DNA of 64,000 nt from Pelagimonas sp017744045 (GTDB lineage: Bacteria > Pseudomonadota > Alphaproteobacteria > Rhodobacterales > Rhodobacteraceae): assembly GCF_017744045.1 (NCBI RefSeq), contig NZ_JAGHRD010000004.1, one strand, 5' to 3'. Shown piece after piece: positions 25,901 through 34,571 of this stretch. The position numbers and the translations under genes were made by a program. A model generated the notes under the pieces. That model worked only from the letters and a program-made list of their open reading frames with translations. It was not told the DNA's origin and searched no databases. Within the stretch, counting starts at the first letter, position 1. Each line of letters begins with the position of its first letter.

Positions 25901-26470
25901 CTATTGGCGGCCCCGCTCCCACCGGGCCGCCATCTGTGCCAGGCGGGTGCCAAAGTGCCGGGCGGTTTGGGCGTCCTCGGGGCGCAAGGACTCTCCGCTA
26001 TCGGTGGCCATGAGGCCAAGCCAGCTGCCATCGGCGTTCAGCCCTTGGCGGTCCGGATAGACCGGCGCGCCAATGGCGGTTTGGCCAACCCAGATCATGC
26101 CCATTTGAGCGGCATAGATCGACAGGCGCGAGAGGGCAGAGAGCTTGTCACCCGACGGGTGGATGGCGCTGACAAACCCGGCGGCCAGCTTGTCCTGCCA
26201 GCGCAGGTCTGGCCAGGCGCTTGCTGCCTCTTCGAGAAACAGGGAATAGCGCGCCGGGGTGGAGCCCATATAGGTTGGGCAGCCAAAGGCGATGAGGCTG
26301 GCTGCGTCCAGGGCCTGCCAATCCGCGGGGGAAAGATCGGTGACATCCATGGTGACGGCACGGGCACCAGAGGTGTCGATCCCGGCGGCAATTTCCTGCG
26401 CCAAGGCCTGCACATGGCCGGTTTCGGAAAACCAAGGAAGGCAGATGAGCGGTGTATCGGCTTGCGTCAT
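25901..26470 (-). CDS. Flavodoxin/NADPH-dependent FMN reductase-like protein
   Basis: 189-residue flavodoxin-fold oxidoreductase (WrbA/FMN-reductase type). The FMN phosphate loop region is PWFSETGHVQALAQEI, followed by IAFGCPTYMGSTPARYSLFLE, where GCPTYMG is the typical second loop. An electron carrier or quinone reductase role is likely. The start is uncertain: no good ribosome site is present at the ATG (26470) or at the in-frame GTG (26503). Its gene is divergent from the methyltransferase, 50 bases apart. Confidence 0.8.
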   Translation of the reverse strand: MTQADTPLICLPWFSETGHVQALAQEIAAGIDTSGARAVTMDVTDLSPADWQALDAASLIAFGCPTYMGSTPARYSLFLEEAASAWPDLRWQDKLAAGFVSAIHPSGDKLSALSRLSIYAAQMGMIWVGQTAIGAPVYPDRQGLNADGSWLGLMATDSGESLRPEDAQTARHFGTRLAQMAARWERGRQ

Positions 26471-26520
26471 AACGGCAAATTGGGCGATTGTCGCGCCAGT
26501 CACAAGAGCGAAAGAGCCCC

Positions 26521-27729
26521 ATGGTCACGGTCAAGGAACAATACGAAGCCTATCCCTATCCCGAACGTGATCCCGCGGATGAGGCCAAGCGGCTGATCAC
26601 CGGCTCGCCCTCGCATCCGATTGAAATGGATCATTATTTATGGGGCGGCCAGCGCGATTGGTCCCAACCTTTGCGGGTTTTGGTCGCCGGTGGCGGCACC
26701 GGGGATGGCTTGATCCAGCTGGCGCAGGTGCTGAGCCATGCGGGCGCGCCTTATGAAATCACCTATGTGGACCTTTCCAAAGCCTCGCGCGCTGTGGCCG
26801 AGGCACGGGCGAAAGCGCGCGGGTTGAGCGGCATTCGTTTTGAGACCGGCAGCCTGCTGGATGCGCCGGAATACGGCAGCTTTGACTACATCGACAGTTG
26901 CGGTGTGCTGCATCACCTGCCCAACCCCGAAGCGGGCTTTGCCGCCTTGCGCGCTGCCTTGGCCCCCGGTGGTGGCTTTGGCTTTATGGTCTATGCGCCT
27001 TATGGGCGCTCTGGCGTGTACCCGTTGCAGGGCGGGTTTGGCGCGCTGTTTGAGGGGATGGCCCCGCAAGAGCGGCTGAAGGCGGCGCAAAAGATTGTCG
27101 AAGGGTTGCCTGAGGGCCACCCGTTCAAGAGCAATCCGAATTTGAACGATCACAAAGCCTCGGATGCCGGGTTTTATGATCTGTTGTTGCATGGGCAGGA
27201 TCGGTCTTATTCGGTGGCGGAGCTGTTGGAGACATTGGAGAAAACCGGCTGGCAGTTACAAAGCTTTGTCACCCCGGCGCTTTATGATCTGGAACGGATT
27301 TGCAAACGCCCCGAAGGCATGCGCGATGGCGCGGCCATGGCGGTGGCAGAGCAGTTGACCGGCACGATCCGGCTGCATGTGGGCTATGCGGTGCCTGCGG
27401 GTGAGGATCGCAAACCCGCCAAGAGCAGCAATCGCAAACTGGTGCCACATCTGAGCGGCGTTCAGGCCGGGGCGCTGGCCAAGGCGGTGGCGCAGGGCAA
27501 ACCGATTCCGGTTGGGTCAGATGGGGTGCGCAGCACGTTCACATTGCCCAAGGCAGCGGCCGGATTGATCGCAGGGATTGATGGGCGGCGCAGTCTGGAA
27601 CAGATCGCCGCTGGGGCGCGCATGGATGCGCTGGCATTTGGCATGGCCTGGGCCCCGGTGGAAAAGGCGCTTTGTGGCTGGGGGTTGTTGAAATATTCTG
27701 GCCTGGGGAACCTTGGGAAGAACCCCTAA
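26521..27729 (+). CDS. SAM-dependent methyltransferase with regulatory domain
   Basis: 402-residue methyltransferase. The N-terminus carries EQYEAYPYPERDP, the AdoMet loop is VLVAGGGTGDGLIQLA (about 54-69), then YVDLSKAS and DYIDSCGVLHHLPNPEAGF. The C-terminal third (about 300-402) resembles the PKMT-type methyltransferase regulatory domain. It may methylate a protein or small molecule; the substrate is unknown. The start MVTVKEQY is used, with an upstream in-frame alternative. Only 20 bases separate it from the SRAP gene, so they are probably an operon. Confidence 0.85.
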   Translation: MVTVKEQYEAYPYPERDPADEAKRLITGSPSHPIEMDHYLWGGQRDWSQPLRVLVAGGGTGDGLIQLAQVLSHAGAPYEITYVDLSKASRAVAEARAKARGLSGIRFETGSLLDAPEYGSFDYIDSCGVLHHLPNPEAGFAALRAALAPGGGFGFMVYAPYGRSGVYPLQGGFGALFEGMAPQERLKAAQKIVEGLPEGHPFKSNPNLNDHKASDAGFYDLLLHGQDRSYSVAELLETLEKTGWQLQSFVTPALYDLERICKRPEGMRDGAAMAVAEQLTGTIRLHVGYAVPAGEDRKPAKSSNRKLVPHLSGVQAGALAKAVAQGKPIPVGSDGVRSTFTLPKAAAGLIAGIDGRRSLEQIAAGARMDALAFGMAWAPVEKALCGWGLLKYSGLGNLGKNP

Positions 27730-27749
27730 AAAGCTGAGGGAGGTCACCC

Positions 27750-28424
27750 ATGTGTGGACGCTTTGCCACCACCCTGCCCAATGAGGCCATGGCGCAACTG
27801 TTTGACGCCAGCCCGGCCAATGACCTGCCCGAGGTGCCCAATTTCAACACCTGCCCGACCACGCAGATCCATGTGATCGAACCCGGCGAAGATCGGCGCA
27901 AGCTGCGCACCATGCGTTGGGGTTTCATCCCGCATTGGTATGACAAGCCAAGCGGCGGGCCGCTGCTGATCAATGCCCGTGCCGAAACCATTGCCGAGAA
28001 ACCCGCCTTTCGCGAGGCCTGTCGCCAGAGGCGGTGTTTGATCCCCTGTAGCGGGTTTTATGAATGGAGCAAGGATGAGGCGGGCAATCGCCTGCCCTGG
28101 TATATTACCCGTAAGGATGGCGCTGAGATGGTCTTTGCCGGGATCTGGCAGGATTGGGGGCCCGAGGAGGCGCGGCTGCGGACCTGCGCCATGGTGACGG
28201 TGGCGGCAAATGCGTTGATGTCCAGGATCCACCACCGCATGCCGGTGATCCTGGAGCCGCAGCATTGGGGCAAATGGCTGGGCGAAGAGGGGCATGGTGC
28301 GGCAACGCTCATGCAACCGGCTGCGGAGGATGTCATCACCTTTCACAGGGTCCGCACAGAGGTGAATTCCAACCGGGCCAGCGGGCCGCAGTTGATCGAA
28401 GAAATTCCACCTGATGCGTGTTGA
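27750..28424 (+). CDS. yedK: SRAP (YedK/HMCES) abasic-site DNA-protein crosslinking protein
   Basis: 224-residue SOS-response-associated peptidase-domain protein. Cysteine 2, exposed after methionine removal, forms a thiazolidine with abasic sites in single-stranded DNA. Other signature residues are in LLINARAETIAEK, CSGFYEWSK and the histidine in IHHRMPVILEP. It shields abasic sites from strand cleavage at forks. No LexA box was seen just upstream; it probably shares the methyltransferase promoter. Confidence 0.93.
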   Translation: MCGRFATTLPNEAMAQLFDASPANDLPEVPNFNTCPTTQIHVIEPGEDRRKLRTMRWGFIPHWYDKPSGGPLLINARAETIAEKPAFREACRQRRCLIPCSGFYEWSKDEAGNRLPWYITRKDGAEMVFAGIWQDWGPEEARLRTCAMVTVAANALMSRIHHRMPVILEPQHWGKWLGEEGHGAATLMQPAAEDVITFHRVRTEVNSNRASGPQLIEEIPPDAC

Positions 28425-28460
28425 CGCCGCCCGCGCTCTGGCCTAAACCCTGTCTTCGCT

Positions 28461-28534
28461 GCGGGTATGGTGAAATGGTATCATAAGAGCCTTCCAAGCT
28501 TAAGGTGCGGGTTCGATTCCCGCTACCCGCTCCA
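28461..28534 (+). tRNA. tRNA-Gly (TCC)
   Basis: Cloverleaf with acceptor GCGGGTA/TACCCGC, D-arm, anticodon loop CTTCCAAG giving TCC, T-arm GCGGGTTCGATTCCCGC and an encoded CCA end. It reads GGA (and, by wobble, GGG) codons. It is a single gene downstream of the SRAP gene. Confidence 0.97.
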
Positions 28535-28621
28535 AACTCCCCTACAGATCTGGTGGGCCGCGCAGGCGATTGCGTCTGGGTGTGTGCGTGATGTCTGGCG
28601 CGTGTATGCAGCGCGCGGGCC

Positions 28622-28665
28622 CAAATTTCATCGATGAAATTTGCAAATTCCGTTGACGGAATTTG
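28622..28665. repeat. Paired tandem palindromes, site 2
   Basis: A perfect 22-bp palindrome with arm CAAATTTCATC (28622-28643) directly followed by the common palindrome with arm CAAATTCCGT (28644-28665), which here has one central mismatch. It lies between tRNA-Gly and the ABC exporter. The rest of 28535-28822 shows no gene. Confidence 0.85.
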
Positions 28666-28822
28666 GAGGCGAGTTGCGCAAGGTCAACGCTCGTCTTGAG
28701 CGAACGGACAAGCCTGGTGCCCACAGAGCGCCCTGCAATTGCCCGCCCGCGTCATCTCAGCGCTTGACCCGGGGGCCAGAGATGGCAAAACCCCCTGACA
28801 GCTATTTGCAAAGGACGCATAC

Positions 28823-30610
28823 ATGGCCCGTGGCACAACGATGACCTCAGCCGAGGCAGACCGCGAGAAATCCAAGAAATTGGGATCGCTGGGCGCGCTG
28901 TGGCCTTTCATGCGCCCCTATCGTGGCCAGATGATTGCCGCCCTGCTGGCCTTGATCACCACTGCCACCCTGTCGCTGATCCTGCCGATGGCGGTGCGCC
29001 GGGTGGTGGATAATTTCAGCGTCGAGGATGGCGCGCTGCTGGATCGCTATTTTGGCGCGGCTTTGGCGATTGCTGCCGCGCTGGCCGTGGGCACAGCTTT
29101 GCGTTACGCGCTGGTCACCCGCTTTGGCGAACGTGTTGTAGCCGATATCCGCAAGGCGGTGTTTGACCGGGTCATTGGCCTGTCCCCGGCCTTTTTCGAG
29201 AAAACCATGACCGGCGAAGTGCTGAGCCGGATCACCACGGACACCACGTTGATCCTGTCGGTGATTGGCTCGTCGGTTTCGGTCGCGCTGCGCAATGTGC
29301 TCATGTTCAGCGGCGGGCTGGTGCTGATGCTCTTTACATCGCCGAAACTGACCGGGTTGGTGCTGCTGATTGTGCCCGCCGTGGTTGTCCCCATCCTTGT
29401 GCTTGGTCGTCGTTTGCGTCAACTGAGCCGCGAGAACCAGGATTGGATCGCTGAAAGTTCGGGCAACGCCTCTGAGGCCTTGAGTGCGGTGCAGACCGTG
29501 CAGGCCTTTACCCATGAAGCTCTATCGCGCAGCCGCTTTGGCGATGTGACGGAAAAGAGCTTTGACTCGGCCCAGAAGCGCATCTGGACCCGCGCGCTGA
29601 TGACTGCCATCGTGATCTTTCTGGTCTTTACCGGAGTGGTGGGCGTGCTGTGGATCGGGGCCTGGGATGTGCGCGCAGGCGGGATGAGCGCCGGCACGTT
29701 GGTGCAATTTGTGATCCTGTCGGTTCTGGTGGCCGGGGCGGTTGGGTCTTTGTCCGAAGTGTTCGGCGAGTTGCAACGCGCCGCCGGGGCGACCGAGCGT
29801 CTGGTGGAATTGTTGCAGGCCGAGGATAGCGTGCAAGACCCAGATGCCCCCGCATCGCTGCCCAGCCCGGTGCGCGGAGCGATCCGTTTTGACAAGGTCA
29901 GTTTCTCCTACCCGTCGCGCCCGGATCTGGCGACTTTGGACACTATCGATCTGAGCATTGAGCCCGGTGAAACCGTGGCGCTGGTTGGCCCCTCGGGCGC
30001 AGGCAAAACCACGATGATCCAGATGATCCAACGCTTTTACGATCCGGTGTCTGGGGCGGTGACGCTGGATGATGTGGCTTTGCGCGACCTCAACCGCCAT
30101 GATTTCCGCAGCCATATTGCGCTGGTCCCGCAAGAGCCGATGATCTTTGCCACGAGCGCGCGGGAAAACATCCGCTTTAGCCGCCCCGGTGCAAGCGATG
30201 CCGAGGTCGAAGCCGCCGCCAAAGCCGCCGCCGCGCATGACTTCCTGACCAAACTGGCTGACGGCTATGACACCTGGCTGGGTGAGCGCGGCGTGATGCT
30301 GTCGGGTGGTCAAAAACAACGGGTCGCCATTGCCCGCGCCATTTTGCGCGACGCGCCGGTGCTGCTGCTGGACGAGGCGACCTCGGCATTGGACGCTGAA
30401 AGTGAGCGCGCGGTGCAAGAGGCGGTGGACACCTTGTCAGCCGATCGCACCACGGTGATCGTGGCGCACCGTCTGGCCACAGTGAAAAAGGCGGATCGCA
30501 TCGTGGTGATGGATCAAGGCCGCATCGTGGCGCAGGGCACCCATGACGCGCTGGTGGCCGAAGGCGGGCTTTATGCGCGATTGGCCAAGATGCAGTTTAC
30601 AGACGGATAA
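28823..30610 (+). CDS. ABC transporter, fused permease and ATPase (MsbA-like)
   Basis: 595-residue half-transporter that works as a homodimer in the inner membrane. Residues about 30-320 form the six-span ABC transmembrane domain, and 345-595 the nucleotide-binding domain with Walker A GPSGAGKTT, Q-loop VPQEPMIFA, signature LSGGQKQRVA, Walker B VLLLDEATS and H-loop VAHRL. It is an exporter by type; lipid A or lipid flipping and multidrug export are both possible. AAAGGA precedes the ATG. The short hairpin repeat at 30624 follows. Confidence 0.93.
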   Translation: MARGTTMTSAEADREKSKKLGSLGALWPFMRPYRGQMIAALLALITTATLSLILPMAVRRVVDNFSVEDGALLDRYFGAALAIAAALAVGTALRYALVTRFGERVVADIRKAVFDRVIGLSPAFFEKTMTGEVLSRITTDTTLILSVIGSSVSVALRNVLMFSGGLVLMLFTSPKLTGLVLLIVPAVVVPILVLGRRLRQLSRENQDWIAESSGNASEALSAVQTVQAFTHEALSRSRFGDVTEKSFDSAQKRIWTRALMTAIVIFLVFTGVVGVLWIGAWDVRAGGMSAGTLVQFVILSVLVAGAVGSLSEVFGELQRAAGATERLVELLQAEDSVQDPDAPASLPSPVRGAIRFDKVSFSYPSRPDLATLDTIDLSIEPGETVALVGPSGAGKTTMIQMIQRFYDPVSGAVTLDDVALRDLNRHDFRSHIALVPQEPMIFATSARENIRFSRPGASDAEVEAAAKAAAAHDFLTKLADGYDTWLGERGVMLSGGQKQRVAIARAILRDAPVLLLDEATSALDAESERAVQEAVDTLSADRTTVIVAHRLATVKKADRIVVMDQGRIVAQGTHDALVAEGGLYARLAKMQFTDG

Positions 30611-30623
30611 AGATCAGCCTTAC

Positions 30624-30675
30624 GGGATGGTGGGCGGGGCGACGCTCTGAAAGAGCGAGCGGCGTCCCCACCATT
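30624..30675. repeat. Hairpin repeat, left flank of island
   Basis: Begins GGGATGGTGGGCGGGGCG, includes a small inner hairpin (GCTCT-GAA-AGAGC), and ends GGCGTCCCCACCAT, which pairs with the start. A near-identical copy is at 31587-31640 in the same orientation, so the two bracket a 911-base segment. It could also terminate the ABC gene. Confidence 0.75.
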
Positions 30676-30755
30676 ATACTTGCTGCTCTATTGCGAAGCA
30701 GGCCGGATCCCAAAGGACCCCATGGGAGTCGGCGACGTGAAACAGGCCACTCCTC

Positions 30756-31271
30756 TTATTTCAGAAATGAGGGTCCAAGACTGCTCTCATGCCAAAGAGC
30801 ATTCAACTCAACCAAATCTCGATTAGGGAAAACGCGTCTGTGGTCGCTAAACGAGCGATGCTTCAGGCTTATATGCGTTTTCCAAAGTTCCGCGATCAGC
30901 ATCTCAATAAGCCTCTGCCTTCTAAGTCGAGAGGTTAAAACAAGCTTGCCGGTTTCGTTGGCCGAGAAGCCGAAAAGTGGCCTTTCGATCTCGTAAATGC
31001 TGAGCAGCATCGTATGCTGTTGTTGTTTATCCCGACAAACCTCGAAAACCACACCTCCCGGTTCGTCACATAAAGCAACCCGCAAAGACGTATTTTCCAG
31101 AACAGCACGACAAATCTCAAGAATTTCCGAAGCGAAATCTGTGAAGACATCGGTCACACTAAAAACTTGCGCCTCGCCATCCTTAAACACAATCAGATCA
31201 TTCCACCCATGCAAACCAAAGTTGCAATAAAGCTGCGTTTCATCATCAAACGGAAGTGAACCGGTGTTCAT
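30756..31271 (-). CDS. Unrecognised 171-residue protein in AT-richer island
   Basis: No family recognised. Soluble, with an N-terminal FDDETQLYCNFGLHGWNDLI segment followed by alternating strands and helices (VFKDGEAQVFSVTDVF, ILEICRAVLENTSLRVALCDE), and a basic arginine-rich C-terminal helix (TSRLRRQRLIEMLIAELW). Sampled lines are about 47% GC, clearly lower than the neighbours. No ribosome site precedes the ATG, and only 32 bases separate it from a palindromic element, which must supply the promoter if there is one. The surroundings suggest horizontal acquisition. Its general look resembles small immunity or cargo proteins, but that is only an impression. Confidence 0.6.
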   Translation of the reverse strand: MNTGSLPFDDETQLYCNFGLHGWNDLIVFKDGEAQVFSVTDVFTDFASEILEICRAVLENTSLRVALCDEPGGVVFEVCRDKQQQHTMLLSIYEIERPLFGFSANETGKLVLTSRLRRQRLIEMLIAELWKTHISLKHRSFSDHRRVFPNRDLVELNALWHESSLGPSFLK

Positions 31272-31303
31272 GTGCGGTAATTGTCTTGGTCAAAATACAT
31301 CAG

Positions 31304-31587
31304 TGTCAGGATGCGTCCATTAAACGTCACTGGCGAAGGAAGAGCAATAAAGCGGAGATTACGAACGCGCAGGAACTGACGGTAGCAATTTCTAGCGGTC
31401 AAAGCGCTGTCGTCCAACGCTCCCTGCATCCGCCTCCCCAAAGGAGGGCCAACAAAAGCGCGCACCTCTGGTGCGACGGATATGCCTCCCCCTGCGCCTA
31501 ACCTGCGTTGCATCGCCCTGAAATACTGACAGTATTTCTGCGCCGACGCGCCTTATCAGGCATATGATCAGATAAACCAGTGATGTG
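31304..31587. repeat. Nested palindromic element, copy 3 (about 284 bp)
   Basis: The left half aligns with copy 1 (GTCACTGGCGAAGGAAGAGCAATAAAG against GTCACTGGCGCAGGAAGAGCAATAAAG, quoted here only in part as GGAAGAGCAATAAAGC). The core CTGAAATACTGACAGTATTTCTGCG matches the loop of the other copies. The left end keeps GTCAGGATGC, but the right end no longer matches and runs into the hairpin repeat at 31587. With that repeat and the one at 31689 it fills 31272-31859; no gene is seen there. Confidence 0.65.
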
Positions 31588-31640
31588 GGATGGTGGGCGG
31601 GGCGATGCTCTGCAAGAGCGAGCGGCGTCCCATCATCCCC
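31587..31640. repeat. Hairpin repeat, right flank of island
   Basis: Same sequence family as 30624-30675 (GGGATGGTGGGCGGGGCG start). The closing arm is GGCGTCCCATCATCCCC. Its outer stem differs from the other copy, but pairing with the start is kept through G-T pairs. Confidence 0.75.
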
Positions 31641-31688
31641 TTTATGGGAACACTCCCTAGAGGGATTTGCGCGTGCCGCGGGCGGGTT

Positions 31689-31748
31689 GGGGGCGCTGCC
31701 CCCGTCCGCAAAGCGGCCTCCCCCGGAGTATTTTTACCAAGAAGAAAC
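31689..31748. repeat. GGGGGCGCTGCCCCC / GGAGTATTT repeat
   Basis: A short GC hairpin (GGGGGCGCTGCCCCC) followed by CCCCCGGAGTATTTTTACC and AAGAAGAAAC. The same order is seen inverted at 37818-37884 and, more degenerate, at 58364-58406. It is intergenic only. Confidence 0.6.
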
Positions 31749-31803
31749 TCAGGTACTCTGCATCGTGAGGATAATGCGCACCTGAAAGGCGCTTGACCAA
31801 AGC

Positions 31804-31832
31804 AAAAAAGGCGGGACCCAGCCCGCCTTTTC
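31804..31832 (-). terminator. Terminator of the 5'-nucleotidase gene
   Basis: Read leftward, GGCGGG and CCCGCC form the stem with a six-base loop, followed by TTTTTT. It lies about 28 bases past the stop codon. Confidence 0.88.
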
Positions 31833-31859
31833 CATTGATGCATCAGTGCATGGGCCCGG

Positions 31860-33422
31860 TCATTTGGCTGTGATGCGACCATCCAGCATGATTTTGACCG
31901 GGCCCATTTTGGCCATGTATTCGGCCGTTACATCCGCCAGATCCGGGCCGTAATCATAAGCGTTGTCAGCGTCGCGGAACATTTTGTAACCGTCGCCGCC
32001 ATTGCGCACATAGTTGTTGGACACAACGCCATAGGTCGCGGCCAGATCAATTGGCGCGCCGCCTACCATCACGTCGGAGACCCGCTCACCCGCTGGTTTG
32101 GAGGCGTCAAACGCATAGGTCATGCCCGCAACCTGTGGGAAACGGCCTGCGCCATCTTCCAGCTTGGAGACACCGTTTTCCAAAGCCGCCACGATGGTTT
32201 CACCGGTGACCTCAAAGGTCGACAGGGTGTTCTGGAAAGGCAGAACCGAGAGAACTTCGCCCATGGTGACTTCGCCCGCATCGATAGAGGAGCGCAACCC
32301 GCCACCGTTCTGAATGGCGATCTGGATGCCCTGATCCTTGACCCGGTCCAGCATGGCATCTGCCACCAGGTTGCCCATGGCGCATTCCACCGCACGGCAA
32401 GAGCCGCGTTCGCCATCAATGGCTTCGGCGGTTTCGGCCACAACCCGGTTTTTCATCTCTTCAATCGGGCCAGCCAGTTCGGCCACGCGGGCGACGATAG
32501 CTTCGTCTTCGGCCACAGAGGCATCCAGCACGATGGTGTCGCCGGTTGCGGCGGTCACATTGCCCGCATCATCAAAGGTCAGCGTCAGGTGGCCGACATA
32601 TTTGGAATAGGCATAGGCCTGCACCACGGGCACGTCACCAACCATGGTTGGATAGGCCATTGCGCCCTCTTCGGTGTTGGAGAATTTGGTGTGCGAGTGA
32701 CCACCCACAACCGCATCAACACCGGCGACTTTCTCGGCGATTTCCATGTCTTTCTTTACGCCAACATGGTTCAGCGCGATGATTTTGGTCACGCCATCTG
32801 CCTCAAGCGCAGCCACATCGGCCTGCAGGCTTTCGATTTCGTCCTGGAAGATCACCGCTTCGCCGGGGCTGGAGGTCTCGGAGGTGTCAACCGCCAGGGC
32901 AGAGATGATCGCGACCTTTTCGCCGCCAACCTCAAGCACCACATGGTTGTCGACCTTGCCAGCCAGAACGTTGGACTGGGACACGTCGATATTGCCCGAA
33001 ATCACCGGGAAGGAAACGCCATCCACCAGCTTGAGCAGGCCTTCGGGGCCATCGTCAAATTCGTGGTTGCCGACGGCCATGACGTCAAAGCCGATCTTTT
33101 CCATCATCTCGATTTCCACATCACCCTTATAGGTGGTGTACATCAGAGAGCCCTGATACTGGTCGCCGGCATCCAGAACCAGCACGTTTTCGTCTTTCAG
33201 CTGCTCGCGCAGTTCGGCGATCTTGGTCGCGACGCGCGCATAGCCGCCAAAGCACTTACCCTCGGCATTATCCTCGGCCTTGCAGGTCGAATCGTATTTG
33301 TTGATCGGCTCAATACGGCTGTGCAGATCGTTGATGTGCACAATATGCAATGTGTAGTCAGCAGCAGCAGAGCTGGCACAAAGCGCAGCCGCAGCGACCG
33401 TGGACAGAAAACGAACAGACAT
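31860..33422 (-). CDS. Periplasmic 5'-nucleotidase/metallophosphatase (UshA-like)
   Basis: 520-residue exported enzyme with a signal peptide cleaved after about residue 21 (ASSAAA). The N-terminal metallophosphatase domain has HINDLHSR, DAGDQYQGS, GNHEFD and GGHSHTKF metal motifs. The C-terminal substrate-binding domain has QNGGGLRSSID and the VVSNNYVRNGGDGY nucleobase-stacking region. It dephosphorylates nucleotides or UDP-sugars in the periplasm to recover phosphate and nucleosides. Single gene with its own terminator. Confidence 0.92.
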   Translation of the reverse strand: MSVRFLSTVAAAALCASSAAADYTLHIVHINDLHSRIEPINKYDSTCKAEDNAEGKCFGGYARVATKIAELREQLKDENVLVLDAGDQYQGSLMYTTYKGDVEIEMMEKIGFDVMAVGNHEFDDGPEGLLKLVDGVSFPVISGNIDVSQSNVLAGKVDNHVVLEVGGEKVAIISALAVDTSETSSPGEAVIFQDEIESLQADVAALEADGVTKIIALNHVGVKKDMEIAEKVAGVDAVVGGHSHTKFSNTEEGAMAYPTMVGDVPVVQAYAYSKYVGHLTLTFDDAGNVTAATGDTIVLDASVAEDEAIVARVAELAGPIEEMKNRVVAETAEAIDGERGSCRAVECAMGNLVADAMLDRVKDQGIQIAIQNGGGLRSSIDAGEVTMGEVLSVLPFQNTLSTFEVTGETIVAALENGVSKLEDGAGRFPQVAGMTYAFDASKPAGERVSDVMVGGAPIDLAATYGVVSNNYVRNGGDGYKMFRDADNAYDYGPDLADVTAEYMAKMGPVKIMLDGRITAK

Positions 33423-33620
33423 GATATTCCCCTGTGTCGGTTATTATATCGTGTGATGCTGCACCTGTTCTAAGGGCGTGTCAAAGCCGAAAAACATGAC
33501 GCAGCGGACCCTTGCCCAATAGGCGTGGTTTGTATCGGTTTCATGTCGCGCCGCTGCCTGACAAAGTGGCAGGCCTGTTTGCGGCGCTGCTGAAATCAGG
33601 CCGCGCGGAGAAAAAACTGC

Positions 33621-33652
33621 TTGACCCTGACACTAGTGTCATAGCGCTACCC
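33621..33652 (+). promoter_or_regulatory. MerR-type promoter/operator
   Basis: TTGACC (33621-33626) as the -35 is followed at once by the perfect 14-bp palindrome TGACACTAGTGTCA (33628-33641), with a -10 candidate GCTACC at 33646, giving a 19-bp spacer. A dyad inside an overlong spacer is the hallmark of promoters activated by MerR-family proteins. The SDR start is 43 bases further on and a MerR gene follows it. The rest of 33423-33694 shows nothing else. Confidence 0.65.
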
Positions 33653-33694
33653 CTGCCCCCTGACAGCATTTTGCATCACAGGAGACGCAGTGAG

Positions 33695-34459
33695 ATGACA
33701 GGTACCAACACGTGGCAGGACAAGGTGGCGATCGTGACCGGGGGCAGTTCAGGCATTGGCAAGGCCGTGGCGCTGGAACTGGTACGGCAGGGTGCCAGGG
33801 TGGTGATCACCGGGCGGAATATGGATCGGTTGGCCGAGGTCGCGGACAACAGCGCAGCAATCGAGACCGTGCAGGCGGATGCCGCTGATCCGGCAACTGG
33901 CGCGGTCCTTGTGGCGCGCGCCTTGGCCCGGTGGGGACGGGTTGATCTGATCGTCAACAATGCCGGGGCGGGTCAGCCGATGCCCCTGCCCGCTTATGAC
34001 GCTGAGGTGATCAGTCAGATGGGGGCGGTGAACATCACCGCGCCGTCCATGCTGGTGAAGGCTGGGGCGGAGGCTTTGAAAGCGAGCAAGGGGGCGATTG
34101 TGAATATTGGCACGGCAGTATCGCGCAAAGACGCGCCGATGATGGCGCATTATGCGGCGAGCAAAGCGGCGCTGGAACACCTGACCCGCGCCTGGGCGCT
34201 TGAATTTGCGACGGATGGTGTGCGGGTGAATGCGATAGCGCCGGGGCCGGTCAAGACCGGAGCTTTGACCGGGATGATGGGGCTGCCCGCCGAAATGGCG
34301 GCGCAGATTGAGGCGCAGGAGGCAGAGCAAATCCCTCTGGGGCGGCGCGGGGTGACCGAAGACATCGTGCCTTGGGTGCTACGTCTGGGCAGTGCCGAGA
34401 ATGCCTGGCTGACCGGTCAGATCTTGACGGTGGATGGGGGCTGGACGCTGCGGGAGTGA
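33695..34459 (+). CDS. Short-chain dehydrogenase/reductase
   Basis: 254-residue classical SDR. The cofactor loop is VTGGSSGIGKAVA (about 14-26), NNAG is present as IVNNAGAG, and the catalytic Y153 and K157 are in HYAASKAALEH. The C-terminus GQILTVDGGWTLRE matches the family. It oxidises or reduces an alcohol/ketone with NAD(P)H; the substrate is unknown. The start MTGTNTWQ has AGGAGA upstream. It is probably controlled by the MerR-type promoter and co-transcribed with the MerR gene. Confidence 0.9.
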   Translation: MTGTNTWQDKVAIVTGGSSGIGKAVALELVRQGARVVITGRNMDRLAEVADNSAAIETVQADAADPATGAVLVARALARWGRVDLIVNNAGAGQPMPLPAYDAEVISQMGAVNITAPSMLVKAGAEALKASKGAIVNIGTAVSRKDAPMMAHYAASKAALEHLTRAWALEFATDGVRVNAIAPGPVKTGALTGMMGLPAEMAAQIEAQEAEQIPLGRRGVTEDIVPWVLRLGSAENAWLTGQILTVDGGWTLRE

Positions 34460-34571
34460 GACAGCGAACCGGATTGCAGGCAATCCGGATGACCGACAGC
34501 GAAGATCTCACTTTTAATTGCCGGTCATCAGCCTAGATCAACCGCACTGCCCACCACAAAGAGGCCCCCCA

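Noticed and set aside
30624..31640. Calling the island an insertion sequence
   Set aside because: No transposase, no clear terminal repeats with target duplications.
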